Below are positions 9,052 through 17,978 of a stretch of DNA of 64,000 bases, piece by piece. Each line of letters begins with the position of its first letter. The first letter of the stretch is position 1. This DNA is from Mycobacterium persicum (lineage in GTDB: Bacteria > Actinomycetota > Actinomycetes > Mycobacteriales > Mycobacteriaceae), in the NCBI RefSeq assembly GCF_002086675.1, contig NZ_MVIF01000012.1:1-64000 (forward strand), written 5' to 3'. Made by a program: the position numbers and the translations under genes. The notes under the pieces were generated by a model. The model was not told where the DNA came from and did no database searches. It worked only from the letters and a program-made list of their open reading frames with translations.

Positions 9052-10188
9052 GTGAACTCATCGAGCGGCCAGGGGGGCGGCGCCGGAGGAATCGGCGGCC
9101 GCAATGACGACACCGTGCACTACCCCAAGGTGGTGCTGGTTACCGGTGCGTGCCGGTTTCTGGGCGGCTACCTGACCGCCCGGCTGGCGCAGAACCCGTT
9201 GATCAACTCGGTGATCGCGGTGGATGCGATCGCGCCCAGCAAGGACATGCTGCGTCGCATGGGCCGAGCCGAGTTCGTCCGCGCCGACGTTCGAAATCCC
9301 TTCATTGCCAAGGTGATTCGAAACGGCGATGTCGACACCGTGGTGCACGCCGCAGCGGCCTCCTACGCGCCGCGGTCCGGCGGAAGTGCGGCGTTGAAGG
9401 AAATCAACGTGATGGGCGCTATGCAGCTGTTCGCGGCTTGCCAGAAGTCGCCTTCGGTTCGCCGCGTCGTGCTGAAGTCCACGTCCGAGGTCTACGGCTC
9501 GAGCCCACACGACCCGGTGGTGTTCACCGAGGACAGCACCAGCCGTCGACCCTTCCGCGAGGGTTTCGCCAAGGACAGTCTCGATATCGAGGGGTATGCG
9601 CGCGGCCTGGGCCGGCGTCGGCCCGATATCGCGGTGACCATCCTGCGGCTGGCCAACATGATCGGCCCCGCGATGGACACCACGCTGTCGCGCTATCTTG
9701 CCGGGCCCTTCGTGCCCACGATGTTCGGCCGCGACGCCCGACTGCAATTGCTGCACGAGCAGGATGCGCTGGGTGCCCTGGAGCGCGCTGCGATGGCCGG
9801 CAAAGCCGGCACCTTCAACATCGGTGCCGACGGCATCATCATGCTGTCGCAGGCGATTCGCCGGGCCGGCCGAATTCCATTGCCGGTACCGGGATTTGGG
9901 GTGTGGGCGCTTGATTCGCTGAGACGGGCCAACGGATACACCGAGATCAACCGCGAGCAATTCGATTATTTGAGTTACGGCAGGGTGATGGACACCACCA
10001 GAATGCGTTCCGAACTTGGCTATCAGCCCAAGTGGACGACGGCCGAGGCCTTCGATGACTACATTCGGGGCCGCGGTCTAACTCCCATTATCGATCCGCA
10101 TCGGGTACGCTCCTGGGAGGGTCGCGCGATCGCGTTAGCGCAACGGTGGGGAACCCGGAAGCCAATTCCATGGGTGGGGGTCAGGTAG
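9052..10188 (+). CDS. galE2: NAD-dependent epimerase/dehydratase, extended SDR family
   Basis: A 378-residue extended short-chain dehydrogenase. After a Gly-rich N-terminus of about 25 residues comes KVVLVTGACRFLGGYLTARL; the canonical TGxxGxxG is altered, with Cys-Arg in place of Gly-Ala. Further motifs are VVHAAAASYAPR, a STSEVYG active-site region and ILRLANMIGP. The catalytic Tyr-x3-Lys is not in its usual clear form. It corresponds to Rv0501 (GalE2, a predicted UDP-glucose 4-epimerase), but the substrate is not certain from sequence. The GTG start is supported by the -10 element six bases upstream. Confidence 0.85.
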   Translation: MNSSSGQGGGAGGIGGRNDDTVHYPKVVLVTGACRFLGGYLTARLAQNPLINSVIAVDAIAPSKDMLRRMGRAEFVRADVRNPFIAKVIRNGDVDTVVHAAAASYAPRSGGSAALKEINVMGAMQLFAACQKSPSVRRVVLKSTSEVYGSSPHDPVVFTEDSTSRRPFREGFAKDSLDIEGYARGLGRRRPDIAVTILRLANMIGPAMDTTLSRYLAGPFVPTMFGRDARLQLLHEQDALGALERAAMAGKAGTFNIGADGIIMLSQAIRRAGRIPLPVPGFGVWALDSLRRANGYTEINREQFDYLSYGRVMDTTRMRSELGYQPKWTTAEAFDDYIRGRGLTPIIDPHRVRSWEGRAIALAQRWGTRKPIPWVGVR

Positions 10189-10203
10189 ATTTGGGTAGCT
10201 ATC

Positions 10204-11280
10204 GTGGCGGGTGAGACCAGAGCGAATGTCATTCCACTGCACAGTAATCGGGGTCGGGTAGCAGCGCGCCGCCGTGCCGGTCAACGCGCCGAGGCGTCCC
10301 GTGAGCACCCGTCGTTGCTGTCCGATCCGAGCGGCCGGGCATCGGCCGAACAGATCGCCGCAGTGGTCCGTGAAATCGACGAGCATCGACGTGCCGCGGG
10401 TGCGTCGGGCGTTCCCGGGTCGGGCGAAGCGCCCCTCAGCGATCTGGCGCAGCGTGTCGCCGCGGTCGCCCGATTCCTGAGGCAACGACTGACCGGTGAT
10501 TACAGCGTCGACGAATTCGGATTTGACCCGCATTTCAATGACGCGATCGTTCGGCCTTTGCTGAGGTTTTTCTTCAGGTCATGGTTCCGTGTGGAAGTCA
10601 GCGGAATCGAGAACCTTCCCAGCGATGGCGCCGCGCTGTTGGTGGCAAACCATGCCGGAGTCTTGCCGTTCGACGGGTTGATGCTGTCGGTGGCGGTTCA
10701 CGACGAACATCCCGCCCACCGGGATTTGCGGCTGCTTGCCGCCGACATGGTGTTCGACCTGCCCGTGGTGGGCGAGGCCGCCCGCAAGGCGGGGCACACC
10801 ATGGCCTGTACCACCGACGCGCACCGACTGCTGGCCTCCGGCGAACTCACGGCGGTGTTCCCCGAAGGTTACAAGGGCCTGGGCAAGCGCTTCGAGGACC
10901 GTTACCGCCTGCAGAGATTTGGACGCGGCGGCTTCGTATCAGCGGCCCTGCGTACCCAGGCGCCGATTGTGCCGTGCTCGATCATCGGGTCGGAGGAGAT
11001 CTACCCGATGCTCACCGATGTCAAATTGCTGGCGCGGCTGTTCGGTTTGCCCTATTTCCCGGTCACTCCGCTGTTCCCGTTGGCCGGCCCCGCCGGACTG
11101 GTGCCGCTGCCATCGAAATGGCGCATCGCATTCGGTGAGCCGATCCACACGGCCGACTACGCGACCACCGACGCCGAGGATCCGATGGTCACCTTCGAGT
11201 TGACCGATCAGGTGCGTGAGACCATTCAGCAGACGCTGTACCGGCTGTTGGCTGGGCGTCGCAACATTTTCCTAGGCTGA
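10204..11280 (+). CDS. PlsC-type lysophospholipid acyltransferase family protein (Rv0502-like)
   Basis: A 358-residue acyltransferase starting at GTG (MAGETRANVIPLHS). A charged N-terminal region of about 110 residues precedes the catalytic domain. The PlsC blocks are visible: LVANHAGVLPFDGLML (block I, His and Asp of HxxxxD), VFPEGYKGLGKRF (block III, FPEG) and IVPCSIIGSEEIYP (block IV). Such enzymes move acyl chains onto glycerolipid or related acceptors at the inner membrane face. It starts 15 bases after galE2 and is probably co-transcribed with it. A long hairpin follows the stop. Confidence 0.9.
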   Translation: MAGETRANVIPLHSNRGRVAARRRAGQRAEASREHPSLLSDPSGRASAEQIAAVVREIDEHRRAAGASGVPGSGEAPLSDLAQRVAAVARFLRQRLTGDYSVDEFGFDPHFNDAIVRPLLRFFFRSWFRVEVSGIENLPSDGAALLVANHAGVLPFDGLMLSVAVHDEHPAHRDLRLLAADMVFDLPVVGEAARKAGHTMACTTDAHRLLASGELTAVFPEGYKGLGKRFEDRYRLQRFGRGGFVSAALRTQAPIVPCSIIGSEEIYPMLTDVKLLARLFGLPYFPVTPLFPLAGPAGLVPLPSKWRIAFGEPIHTADYATTDAEDPMVTFELTDQVRETIQQTLYRLLAGRRNIFLG

Positions 11281-11307
11281 CGAACCGGGCGCGGCTTGCG
11301 AGGCGCG

Positions 11308-11368
11308 CGCGAGCGTAACGCCAGGGCGAAAATCCGGGCGGCGGATTCGCCGTGGCGTTACGTTCGCG
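11308..11368. terminator. long imperfect hairpin between convergent genes
   Basis: Arms at 11308-11323 and 11353-11368 are inverted repeats matching at 15 of 16 positions (core GCGTAACGCCA / TGGCGTTACG). The 29-base loop contains a second, weaker pairing (GGCGAAAATCC with GGATTCGCC). It lies in the 108-base gap between the convergent acyltransferase and cmaA2 genes, so it could terminate transcription in both directions. There is no U-tract, which is common for mycobacterial hairpins. Confidence 0.6.
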
Positions 11369-11388
11369 ACTGAAGCACGATGCGGGCG

Positions 11389-12297
11389 TTACTTCACCAA
11401 TGTGAACTGGCAAACATCGGTGTAGTGGTCGCGGAACAGGTCCGAGCAACCCCGCAGGTAGTGCATGTAGATGTCGTAAGTCTCCTGCCCCTTCAGGGCG
11501 ATCGCCTCATCCTTGTGTGCCTCGAGCGCATCGGCCCAGGCGTTCAGCGTCGGAACATAGTTGGAGCCGATGCGGTGGTAGCGCTCGACCTTCCAGCCGG
11601 CGTTGGATGAGTAGTGGTCGACCTGCGAGATCCGCGGCAACCGACCGCCCGGGAAGATCTCGGTCAGGATGAACTTGATGAAGCGCAGCAAACTCATCGG
11701 CGACGTCAAGCCGAGCTCCTTGGCTTCGTCGGCATCCGGGATGATGATCGTGTGCAGCAGCATCCGGCCGTCGTCGGGCGTCAAGTTGTAGTACTTCTTG
11801 AAGAAGGTGTCGTAGCGCTCGAACCCGGCGTCGCCGGCGCCGTCGGCGAAGTGCTCGAACGCGCCGAGTGACACGATCCGATCGACCGGCTCGTCGAATT
11901 CCTCCCAGCCCTGGATCCGCACCTCTTTGCGGCGGGGGCTGTCGATCTCTTCGAACTTCGCCACGTCGTGCGCGTACTGGTTCTCACTGAGCGTCAGGCC
12001 GATCACGTTGACGTCGTACTCCTGCACGGCGTGGCGCATGGTGGCGCCCCAGCCGCAGCCGATGTCGAGCAGCGTCATGCCCGGCTCGAGGTTCAGCTTG
12101 TCCAGGGCAAGTTTGCGTTTGGCGTACTGTGCCTCTTCCAGCGTCATATTGGGGCGCTCTTCGAAGTACGCGCAGCTGTAGGTCATCGACGGGTCAAGCC
12201 AGAGCTTGAAGAATTCGTTGGATTTGTCGTAGTGGGAACGGACTGCTTCGACCGGCGGCTTGAGCTGTGTGCCACCCGTTTCACCCTGAGACGTCAT
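11389..12297 (-). CDS. cmaA2: cyclopropane mycolic acid synthase, trans-specific type
   Basis: A 302-residue SAM-dependent methyltransferase that adds a methylene to mycolic acid double bonds. It starts [20 protein letters not shown]; the length equals M. tuberculosis CmaA2 (Rv0503c), and the sequence is very close to it as I remember it. Family motifs are the [14 protein letters not shown] entrance helix, [16 protein letters not shown] (SAM binding), [12 protein letters not shown] and [11 protein letters not shown], with the C-terminal end [12 protein letters not shown] near-consensus promoter overlaps the end of the upstream hydratase gene and gives a one-base leader. A longer start nine codons upstream is rejected because it would place the start codon inside that promoter. 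Confidence 0.96.
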   Translation of the reverse strand: MTSQGETGGTQLKPPVEAVRSHYDKSNEFFKLWLDPSMTYSCAYFEERPNMTLEEAQYAKRKLALDKLNLEPGMTLLDIGCGWGATMRHAVQEYDVNVIGLTLSENQYAHDVAKFEEIDSPRRKEVRIQGWEEFDEPVDRIVSLGAFEHFADGAGDAGFERYDTFFKKYYNLTPDDGRMLLHTIIIPDADEAKELGLTSPMSLLRFIKFILTEIFPGGRLPRISQVDHYSSNAGWKVERYHRIGSNYVPTLNAWADALEAHKDEAIALKGQETYDIYMHYLRGCSDLFRDHYTDVCQFTLVK

Positions 12298-12304
12298 TGA
12301 ACGG

Positions 12305-12334
12305 ACCCTACCTTCTTGCTTCAACCTGTTTCAA
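12305..12334 (-). promoter_or_regulatory. cmaA2 promoter overlapping the stop codon of the upstream gene
   Basis: On the minus strand TTGAAA (12334-12329) and TAGGGT (12310-12305) are 18 bases apart. The predicted start is at 12298, one base before the cmaA2 ATG. The -35 element covers the stop codon of the MaoC-like gene that ends at 12331. This promoter would let cmaA2 be expressed independently of the upstream genes. Confidence 0.5.
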
Positions 12335-12831
12335 ATAGCTGCAATTGCCGCCACGGTGGCATCGGCCTCGGCCTCGTGGTGCGCTGCTTCCCCCAACATG
12401 GTGACGACGCCGGTAGCGACCGGCTTGCCGTCGGCATCTGTGACTTCACTTCGAATCTCGGCGAGCACTGTGCCGTGTGACTCAATCACAGAGTCTAGGT
12501 AAGTATGAAAGAAAAGTTTGTCGCCGGCCAGGATCGGCCGGTGGAACCGGAACTTCTGGTCGCGATGGAAGACCCGGGCGATGTTAATCGGAATGCTGAA
12601 CTTGGTGAAAATCTCCATCTGTACACGCCGCCCGGCGACCGCCAGGAAGGTCGGCGGCGCCACCAATGCGGGGTAGCCCGCGTCGGCCGCGGCCGCCTCG
12701 TCGTAGTGCGCCGGATGCTCGTCGTTGACCGCGGCCGCGAACTCGCGGATCTTCTCCCGGCCGACTTCGAAGTAGTCCGGGGCGCGGTAGTTCTTGCCGA
12801 TGAGTCCTTCGGCTTCCTGGGGGACTGTCAT
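12331..12831 (-). CDS. MaoC-like / HadA-like (R)-hydratase subunit (Rv0504c-like)
   Basis: A 166-residue single-hotdog protein starting [20 protein letters not shown]. It contains the FAS1-like dehydratase region [31 protein letters not shown] and [20 protein letters not shown]. It resembles the HadA/HadC subunits of the FAS-II (3R)-hydroxyacyl-ACP dehydratase, which pair with a catalytic HadB. The usual hydratase-2 Asp/His pair is not evident, consistent with a non-catalytic or substrate-binding partner. It corresponds to Rv0504c. It lies 45 bases downstream of serB1 and upstream of cmaA2, a mycolate-related context. Confidence 0.88.
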   Translation of the reverse strand: MTVPQEAEGLIGKNYRAPDYFEVGREKIREFAAAVNDEHPAHYDEAAAADAGYPALVAPPTFLAVAGRRVQMEIFTKFSIPINIARVFHRDQKFRFHRPILAGDKLFFHTYLDSVIESHGTVLAEIRSEVTDADGKPVATGVVTMLGEAAHHEAEADATVAAIAAI

Positions 12832-12876
12832 GCCGCTGTGCTCTCCGCTCGAATGTGTGCTCAGCGGCGCAGCTTA

Positions 12877-13800
12877 TCAGCGTGATTGGCGTCGGGACGC
12901 CAGAGCCGCCAACGCGCCGCCGGCCGCGCCCAGCGCCAGGGCCGACGGCACCCCGATTCGGGCGGCCTTGCGCGCGGTCCGGAAATCCCGAATTTCCCAT
13001 CCCCGTTCGCGGGCCAGGCTGCGCAACCGTGAATCCGGGTTGATGGCGACGGCCGTCCCCACCAGCGACAGCATCGGCACGTCGTTGTAGCTGTCGGAAT
13101 AGGCGGTGCAGCGTTTGAGGTTGAGACCTTCCCGGATGGCCAGCGAACGCACCGCGTGAGCCTTGCCGGTGCCGTGCAGGATGTCGCCGACCAGCCGGCC
13201 GGTGAACACCCCGTCGACGGACTCCGCGACCGTTCCCAGCGCGCCGGTCAGGCCGAGCCGGCGGGCGATCGTCGCCGCGAGCTCATACGGTGTGGCGGTG
13301 ATCAGCCAGACCTGCTGACCGGCGTCGAGATGCATCTGGGTGAGCTCGCGGGTGCCCGGCCAGATCTTGTCGGCGATGAATTCGTCGTAAATCTCCTCGC
13401 CCAGCTTCACCAGTTCGGCCACCGAACGGCCCTCGATGAAGGCCAGCGCCTTGCGCCGCCCGGCGGCGACGTCATCGCTGTTCTCCACGCCGAGCAGCTG
13501 GAACTTGGCCTGCGCATAGACGAAGCCCAGGACATCGCGGTAGGTGAAGTAATGGCGGGCGGCCAGCCCCCGGCCGAAGTGCACCGCGGACGAGCCCTGG
13601 ACCAGGGTGTTATCCACATCGAAGAACGCCGCGGCGGTCAGGTCGATCGGTGGCTGCGGACGATCCTCGGCGGCGGCAGCGGCGGTGGCGCGCAGGCCGT
13701 CAAGGGCGCGTTCGGCGCTGGCGTTTGCGGCCACCGACTCCAGGTCGGCGCCGGTGATGCGATTCGAGGTGCCCAGATCACCCAGATCGGTGGAAGCCAT
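12877..13800 (-). CDS. serB1: HAD-superfamily phosphatase, SerB1-like
   Basis: A 307-residue HAD hydrolase. The start is the ATG at 13800 ([14 protein letters not shown]), preceded by GAGAGG at a good distance; a TTG two codons upstream is less likely. HAD motif I is [18 protein letters not shown] (about residues 59-76), motif [10 protein letters not shown], and the motif III/IV region [26 protein letters not shown] short hydrophobic Ala/Gly/Leu segment with basic end (ASRRQSR) closes the protein and may anchor it to the membrane. It corresponds to Rv0505c, annotated as possible phosphoserine phosphatase; closely related HAD-IB proteins act on other phosphomonoesters. Confidence 0.88.
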   Translation of the reverse strand: MASTDLGDLGTSNRITGADLESVAANASAERALDGLRATAAAAAEDRPQPPIDLTAAAFFDVDNTLVQGSSAVHFGRGLAARHYFTYRDVLGFVYAQAKFQLLGVENSDDVAAGRRKALAFIEGRSVAELVKLGEEIYDEFIADKIWPGTRELTQMHLDAGQQVWLITATPYELAATIARRLGLTGALGTVAESVDGVFTGRLVGDILHGTGKAHAVRSLAIREGLNLKRCTAYSDSYNDVPMLSLVGTAVAINPDSRLRSLARERGWEIRDFRTARKAARIGVPSALALGAAGGALAALASRRQSR

Positions 13801-13959
13801 CAGCAACCTCTCACAATCGCGGTACCCGGCCGGTGGACGGCGACACTTCGGCCAACATAAACCCTATCCGGCAAACGTGTTGGGGAGGTTTTCCAGCCTG
13901 GCGCGAGACGAACACGGGCCGGGATCCGAGTTTAGCAACGATGTTGCGAGCTGCACTTC

Positions 13960-13965
13960 TACAGT
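13960..13965 (+). promoter_or_regulatory. -10 element for a leaderless paoA-like transcript
   Basis: TACAGT ends exactly six bases before the GTG at 13972, predicting a transcript that starts at the start codon. The 171-base gap is shared with divergent serB1. A small palindrome GCAAC-GAT-GTTGC at about 13935-13947 lies in the -35 region and could be an operator half. Confidence 0.45.
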
Positions 13966-13971
13966 GGATCC

Positions 13972-14562
13972 GTGGACGACCGACTTGGGTTCCGAGTCAA
14001 TCGCCGGACGTTCGTAAGCGCCTCCGTCGCCGTGGGCGGTGTCGCCGCCGTCGCTACCGTTGCCGGATCTGAGCGAACCGTCCAGGATGAAATCCACACC
14101 GCTGTGGTGCGGGCCGAGATCAACGGCGAGCCTCGAGAAATCGCCGTCGACACCCGCACGTCGCTGCTGGACATGCTGCGCGAGCGGGTGGGACTGCCCG
14201 GCACCAAGAAGGCCTGCGACCACGGCGCATGCGGTGCCTGCACGGTGCTGGTCGACGGTCGGCGGATCAACTCCTGCCTGACCCTGGCGGTCATGCACGA
14301 GGGTGCACAGATCACCACTATCGAAGGCTTGGCCGGTTCGGGCGGCCGACTCCATCCTCTGCAACAAGCGTTCATCGACGAGGACGCCTTCCAGTGCGGC
14401 TACTGCACCGCCGGCCAAATCATGTCCGGCGTCGCTTGTATTGCCGAAGGGCACGCGGGTTCGCCCGAGGAGATACGAGAATGGATGAGCGGCAACATCT
14501 GTCGTTGCGGCGCCTACACCAACATCGTGAACGCGGTCGCGGCTGTGGCGCGAGACCGGTAG
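13972..14562 (+). CDS. paoA: aldehyde oxidoreductase [2Fe-2S] subunit, PaoA/YagT-like, with Tat signal
   Basis: A 196-residue iron-sulfur subunit of a molybdenum hydroxylase. The N-terminus carries a twin-arginine type signal (NRRTFVSASVAVGGVAAVAT, residues 10-29), as in Escherichia coli PaoA (YagT). The plant-type ferredoxin cluster is CDHGACGACTVLVDG with a fourth Cys in INSCLTL. The C-terminal helical cluster has FQCGYCTAGQIMSG and GNICRCGAYTNI. Together these bind two [2Fe-2S] clusters that pass electrons from the Mo site to the FAD subunit. It heads a three-gene operon with no equivalent between serB1 and mmpS2 in M. tuberculosis. The gene name is by analogy to E. coli. Confidence 0.9.
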   Translation: MDDRLGFRVNRRTFVSASVAVGGVAAVATVAGSERTVQDEIHTAVVRAEINGEPREIAVDTRTSLLDMLRERVGLPGTKKACDHGACGACTVLVDGRRINSCLTLAVMHEGAQITTIEGLAGSGGRLHPLQQAFIDEDAFQCGYCTAGQIMSGVACIAEGHAGSPEEIREWMSGNICRCGAYTNIVNAVAAVARDR

Positions 14563-14565
14563 CAC

Positions 14566-15543
14566 GTGTTCCCGTTCCGCTACCTCAAAGCGACCGACGA
14601 GCAGGCGGCGTTGCAGGCAGCCGCGGCCGGCGGCCGCTATATCGCCGGGGGTACCACGCTGGTCGACCTGATGAGGGAGACCGTCGAACGCCCCGATTCG
14701 CTGGTCGACATCAACGCGCTTCCGTACCGCTGGATCGAGGTCCAGCCGGAAATGATCCGCGTCGGATCTCTGGTGCGGATGTCCGACCTTGCCGCTCATC
14801 CCGTCGTCCGGCAACAAGCCCCGGTGATCAGTCAGGCTCTTGAGCTCAGCGCCTCCGCTCAGCTGCGCAACATGGCGTCTATCGGCGGCAACCTGCTGCA
14901 ACGCCCGCGGTGTCTGTATTTCCGCGACGTGTCGGCCGCATGCAACCGACGCGCCCCGGGCACCGGCTGCTCGGCGATCGACGGACGTAACCGCAGCCAC
15001 GCAATCCTCGGTACCAGCCGGCACTGCTGCGCTACCCACCCTTCAGATCTCGCCGTTGCACTGGTCGCGTTGGACGCCGTTGTCGTCAGTCGTGGAGCCT
15101 CCGGGCGGCGGCGATTTACGCTGGCGGAGCTCTTCTGCCAGCCGGGTGACACGCCGCACCGCGAGCACAATCTCGAACCGGGCGAGCTGATTGTCGGGAT
15201 CGAGGTACCTCTCGGGCCGGAGGCCCGCCGGTCCGGATATCTCAAGGTGCGCGATCGCCAGTCATACCAATTTGCGCTGGCCTCGGCGGCCGTGGCACTC
15301 GACATCGTCGCCGGCACGATACGCAGCGCGCGGGTCGCCGTTGGCGGCGTCGCCACCGTCCCGTGGCGGTTACCGGCCGTCGAAAGGGAGCTACAGGGGC
15401 GCCCGATCGACGCGGGCCTGTTCCGCCGCGCCGCCGAACTATCGGTTGCCGATGCTCAACCGTTGCGGGAGAACGGTTTCAAGGTCGGCCTTCTCCGGCG
15501 CACTGTCGAAAGGCAATTGGCCACCGTGGCGGCAATGCCATGA
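14566..15543 (+). CDS. paoB: aldehyde oxidoreductase FAD subunit, PaoB/YagS-like, with [4Fe-4S] insertion
   Basis: A 325-residue FAD-binding subunit of the CO dehydrogenase/xanthine dehydrogenase class, starting at GTG four bases after the previous stop. FAD motifs are GGRYIAGGTTLVDLMRE and MASIGGNLLQR. It carries the insertion seen in E. coli PaoB that binds an extra [4Fe-4S] cluster: RCLYFRDVSAACNRRAPGTG, then CSAIDG, ILGTSRHCCATHPSD. This insertion separates PaoB-type subunits from ordinary xanthine dehydrogenase FAD subunits. The stop overlaps the ATG of the large subunit (ATGA). Confidence 0.9.
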   Translation: MFPFRYLKATDEQAALQAAAAGGRYIAGGTTLVDLMRETVERPDSLVDINALPYRWIEVQPEMIRVGSLVRMSDLAAHPVVRQQAPVISQALELSASAQLRNMASIGGNLLQRPRCLYFRDVSAACNRRAPGTGCSAIDGRNRSHAILGTSRHCCATHPSDLAVALVALDAVVVSRGASGRRRFTLAELFCQPGDTPHREHNLEPGELIVGIEVPLGPEARRSGYLKVRDRQSYQFALASAAVALDIVAGTIRSARVAVGGVATVPWRLPAVERELQGRPIDAGLFRRAAELSVADAQPLRENGFKVGLLRRTVERQLATVAAMP

Positions 15544-17717
15544 CCCACGCATTCACCGCCGCGAAGGTCGTCTCCGGCCAGCCGGTCAGCCGGGTGGACG
15601 GGCCGCTGAAGGTGACCGGTAAGGCCAGCTACACCGCCGACAACCAGATTCCCGGATTGCTCTACGCCGCGCTGGTCTGTAGCACCGTCGCATGCGGCGG
15701 GATCAAGCGCCTGGACGCCGGTGCCGCGTTACGCCAGCCCGACGTGCTTGCCGTACTGACCGACTTCACTGGGGTGAAACTGCCTTTCGACACCCGGCTG
15801 GTGGCCTTTTTCGGACAACCGATCGCCGTGGTGATCGCGACGACGCTCGAGTCGGCGGTCCACGGCTCAGAGCTGGTCGACGTGCGGTATTCGAGTCGGC
15901 CGCCGGTTACCGATATTGATGCGGCACATGCGGACCAGCGGCCCGGCCGATTCATCCGCGACTATTCCCGCGGGTTCGCCGATCAGGCGATTCGCCGTAC
16001 CTCGGTGATGACGGACCTGCGGTTCAGCATCGCGCGCAACGACCACAACCCCATGGAGATGCCTGCGACGATTGCCACCTGGGATCGCGATCGCCTCACG
16101 ATATGGGACAAAGTGCAAGACATCAGCGCGGCCCAGAAGTTCTACGCCGACGCCTTCGGTCTACCCACCGATCAGGTCCGGCTGATTTCGCCGTTCGTGG
16201 GCGGTTCGTTCGGTAGCGCCAGCCGGACCTGGCCGCATCAGGTGCTGACCGCTTTCGCGGCTCGCCGGATGCGACGACCCGTCAAGTTGGTATTGACTCG
16301 CCGGCAGATGTACAGCGCAATCGGATACCGGCCCACCAGTCGGCAGCGCATGGCGATCGGGGCAGACGAATCCGGGCGCCTCAGGGCGATGATCCACGAA
16401 GGGCATACCGAGACGGCCAGGTACGGCGACTACGAGGACGGGCTCGTCCGTAGTCCGCGGATGCTCTACCGCGTCCCCAACATGCGATCGACGTATCGCG
16501 TGGTGCCGTTGGACGTCGGCCTGCCGTGGTTCATGAGGGGCCCCGGCGCGGTCACCGGAGCGTTTGCGCTCGAGTGCGCCATGGACGATCTGGCACACCG
16601 CCTGCGCATGGATCCGATCGAATTGCGGATGCGTAACGAACCCGATGTCGACCAGACCTCGGGGATGCCGTTTTCCACCCGGCGGCTCACCGAATGCCTG
16701 ACCCGGGGCGCGGCGAGGTTCGGATGGAACCGGCGCAATCCGACACCCGCCACCACCCGCGAGGGCGATCTCTTTGTCGGGCTCGGGGTGGCCGCCGCCG
16801 GCTATTACACCTATCGCAGCCAATGTTCGGCGTTCGCAAAGGTTTTCGCCGACGGCACCGCCGAAGTGCGATGCGGAACCAGCGACATGGGGCCGGGGAC
16901 CTACACGTCGATGACCCAGGTCGCCGCGGATGCCCTCGGGATGCCGTTGAGCCGGGTGCGATTCGCGTTGGGTGATAGCAGTTTTCCGCCGGCACCGCCG
17001 CACTCGGCCTCCCGAACCATGGCCAGTGTGGGTTCTGCGGTGTACACCGCCGCGAACATGCTGCGCGACAAGTTCATTCGCGCGGCGGTCACCGACCCGC
17101 GATCCCCGCTGAGCGGTCTGCGTCCGGCGGACGTGGTGGTCGTCGACGGCCGCATGGTCGCCACGGCCTCCGGGGCCGGATCCGAGCCCGGCGAGTCGTA
17201 TCAGGACCTGTTGCGCCGCCGCGGTTGGTCCGGTTTGGATTCACAGCAGACCTGGACGCCCGACGACGCCGACCGCCGATACTCCATCTACGGCTACGGA
17301 GCCGTATTCGCCGAGGTCGTCGTCGACCGTTTGCTGCCGACCGTGCGGATCCGCCGCATGTATGCGTGCTACGACGCCGGCCGGGTGATCAATCCCAAAC
17401 TCGCGCACAGTCAGGCGATCGGGGGGATGGTCGGCGGGATCGGGATGGCGTTGCTGGAGCGGACGGAGCTGGATTACCGCGACGGCCGGATTGTCAACGC
17501 GAACATGTCGGATTACCTGGTTCCGGTCAACGCCGACGTCCCGGCGCTGGACGCGACCTTTTTGCCGGCCGAGGACACGATTGCCGATCCGATCGGCGTC
17601 AAGGGGCTCGGCGAGTTGGTGATCGTCGGGGTACCCGCAGCGATCGCCAATGCCGTGTTCAACGCCACCGGCAGACGCGTCACCGATTTGCCCATCACCC
17701 TGGAGAGGCTGCTGTGA
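15540..17717 (+). CDS. paoC: aldehyde oxidoreductase molybdenum-binding subunit, PaoC/YagR-like
   Basis: A 725-residue large subunit of the xanthine oxidase family, close in length to E. coli PaoC. The start MTHAFTAAKVVSGQPVSRVD overlaps the previous gene. The text shows the N-terminal RVDGPLKVTGKASYTAD, cofactor-binding segments SPFVGGSFGSASRTWPHQV and MRGPGAVTGAFALECAMDD, CGTSDMGPGTYTSMTQ, and the catalytic glutamate in IGVKGLGELVIVG near the C-terminus. Such enzymes oxidise aldehydes to acids using molybdopterin-cytosine-dinucleotide. No XdhC/PaoD-type cofactor insertion chaperone is encoded next to it; 261 bases separate it from mmpS. Confidence 0.92.
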   Translation: MTHAFTAAKVVSGQPVSRVDGPLKVTGKASYTADNQIPGLLYAALVCSTVACGGIKRLDAGAALRQPDVLAVLTDFTGVKLPFDTRLVAFFGQPIAVVIATTLESAVHGSELVDVRYSSRPPVTDIDAAHADQRPGRFIRDYSRGFADQAIRRTSVMTDLRFSIARNDHNPMEMPATIATWDRDRLTIWDKVQDISAAQKFYADAFGLPTDQVRLISPFVGGSFGSASRTWPHQVLTAFAARRMRRPVKLVLTRRQMYSAIGYRPTSRQRMAIGADESGRLRAMIHEGHTETARYGDYEDGLVRSPRMLYRVPNMRSTYRVVPLDVGLPWFMRGPGAVTGAFALECAMDDLAHRLRMDPIELRMRNEPDVDQTSGMPFSTRRLTECLTRGAARFGWNRRNPTPATTREGDLFVGLGVAAAGYYTYRSQCSAFAKVFADGTAEVRCGTSDMGPGTYTSMTQVAADALGMPLSRVRFALGDSSFPPAPPHSASRTMASVGSAVYTAANMLRDKFIRAAVTDPRSPLSGLRPADVVVVDGRMVATASGAGSEPGESYQDLLRRRGWSGLDSQQTWTPDDADRRYSIYGYGAVFAEVVVDRLLPTVRIRRMYACYDAGRVINPKLAHSQAIGGMVGGIGMALLERTELDYRDGRIVNANMSDYLVPVNADVPALDATFLPAEDTIADPIGVKGLGELVIVGVPAAIANAVFNATGRRVTDLPITLERLL

Positions 17718-17978
17718 CCCGTCGGATCCGAGCGCCGCGCGGGGCACCGGTAACGAGGTTTGTCGGAAATCCGAAATGCATTCAGCAGGTCGGCGGTAGC
17801 GTCTACGCTGCGAGCGCAGACGAGACATCGGATTACCACGCACGTTGGAGATTTCGGGAGGTTCAGATTCGCGCACTGGGCGCTCTCGACCACGCTCCTT
17901 GATCGGGGCGAGCCGGGGGCGACGCACCCGATGCCGCAGTCTATGGTGTGGGCCCGGTGGCGGAGCACGAAGGTGAGG

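Noticed and set aside
12298..12324. Longer CmaA2 start nine codons upstream
   Set aside because: The ATG at 12297 gives the 302-residue length of the family, and the upstream codons lie in a promoter.
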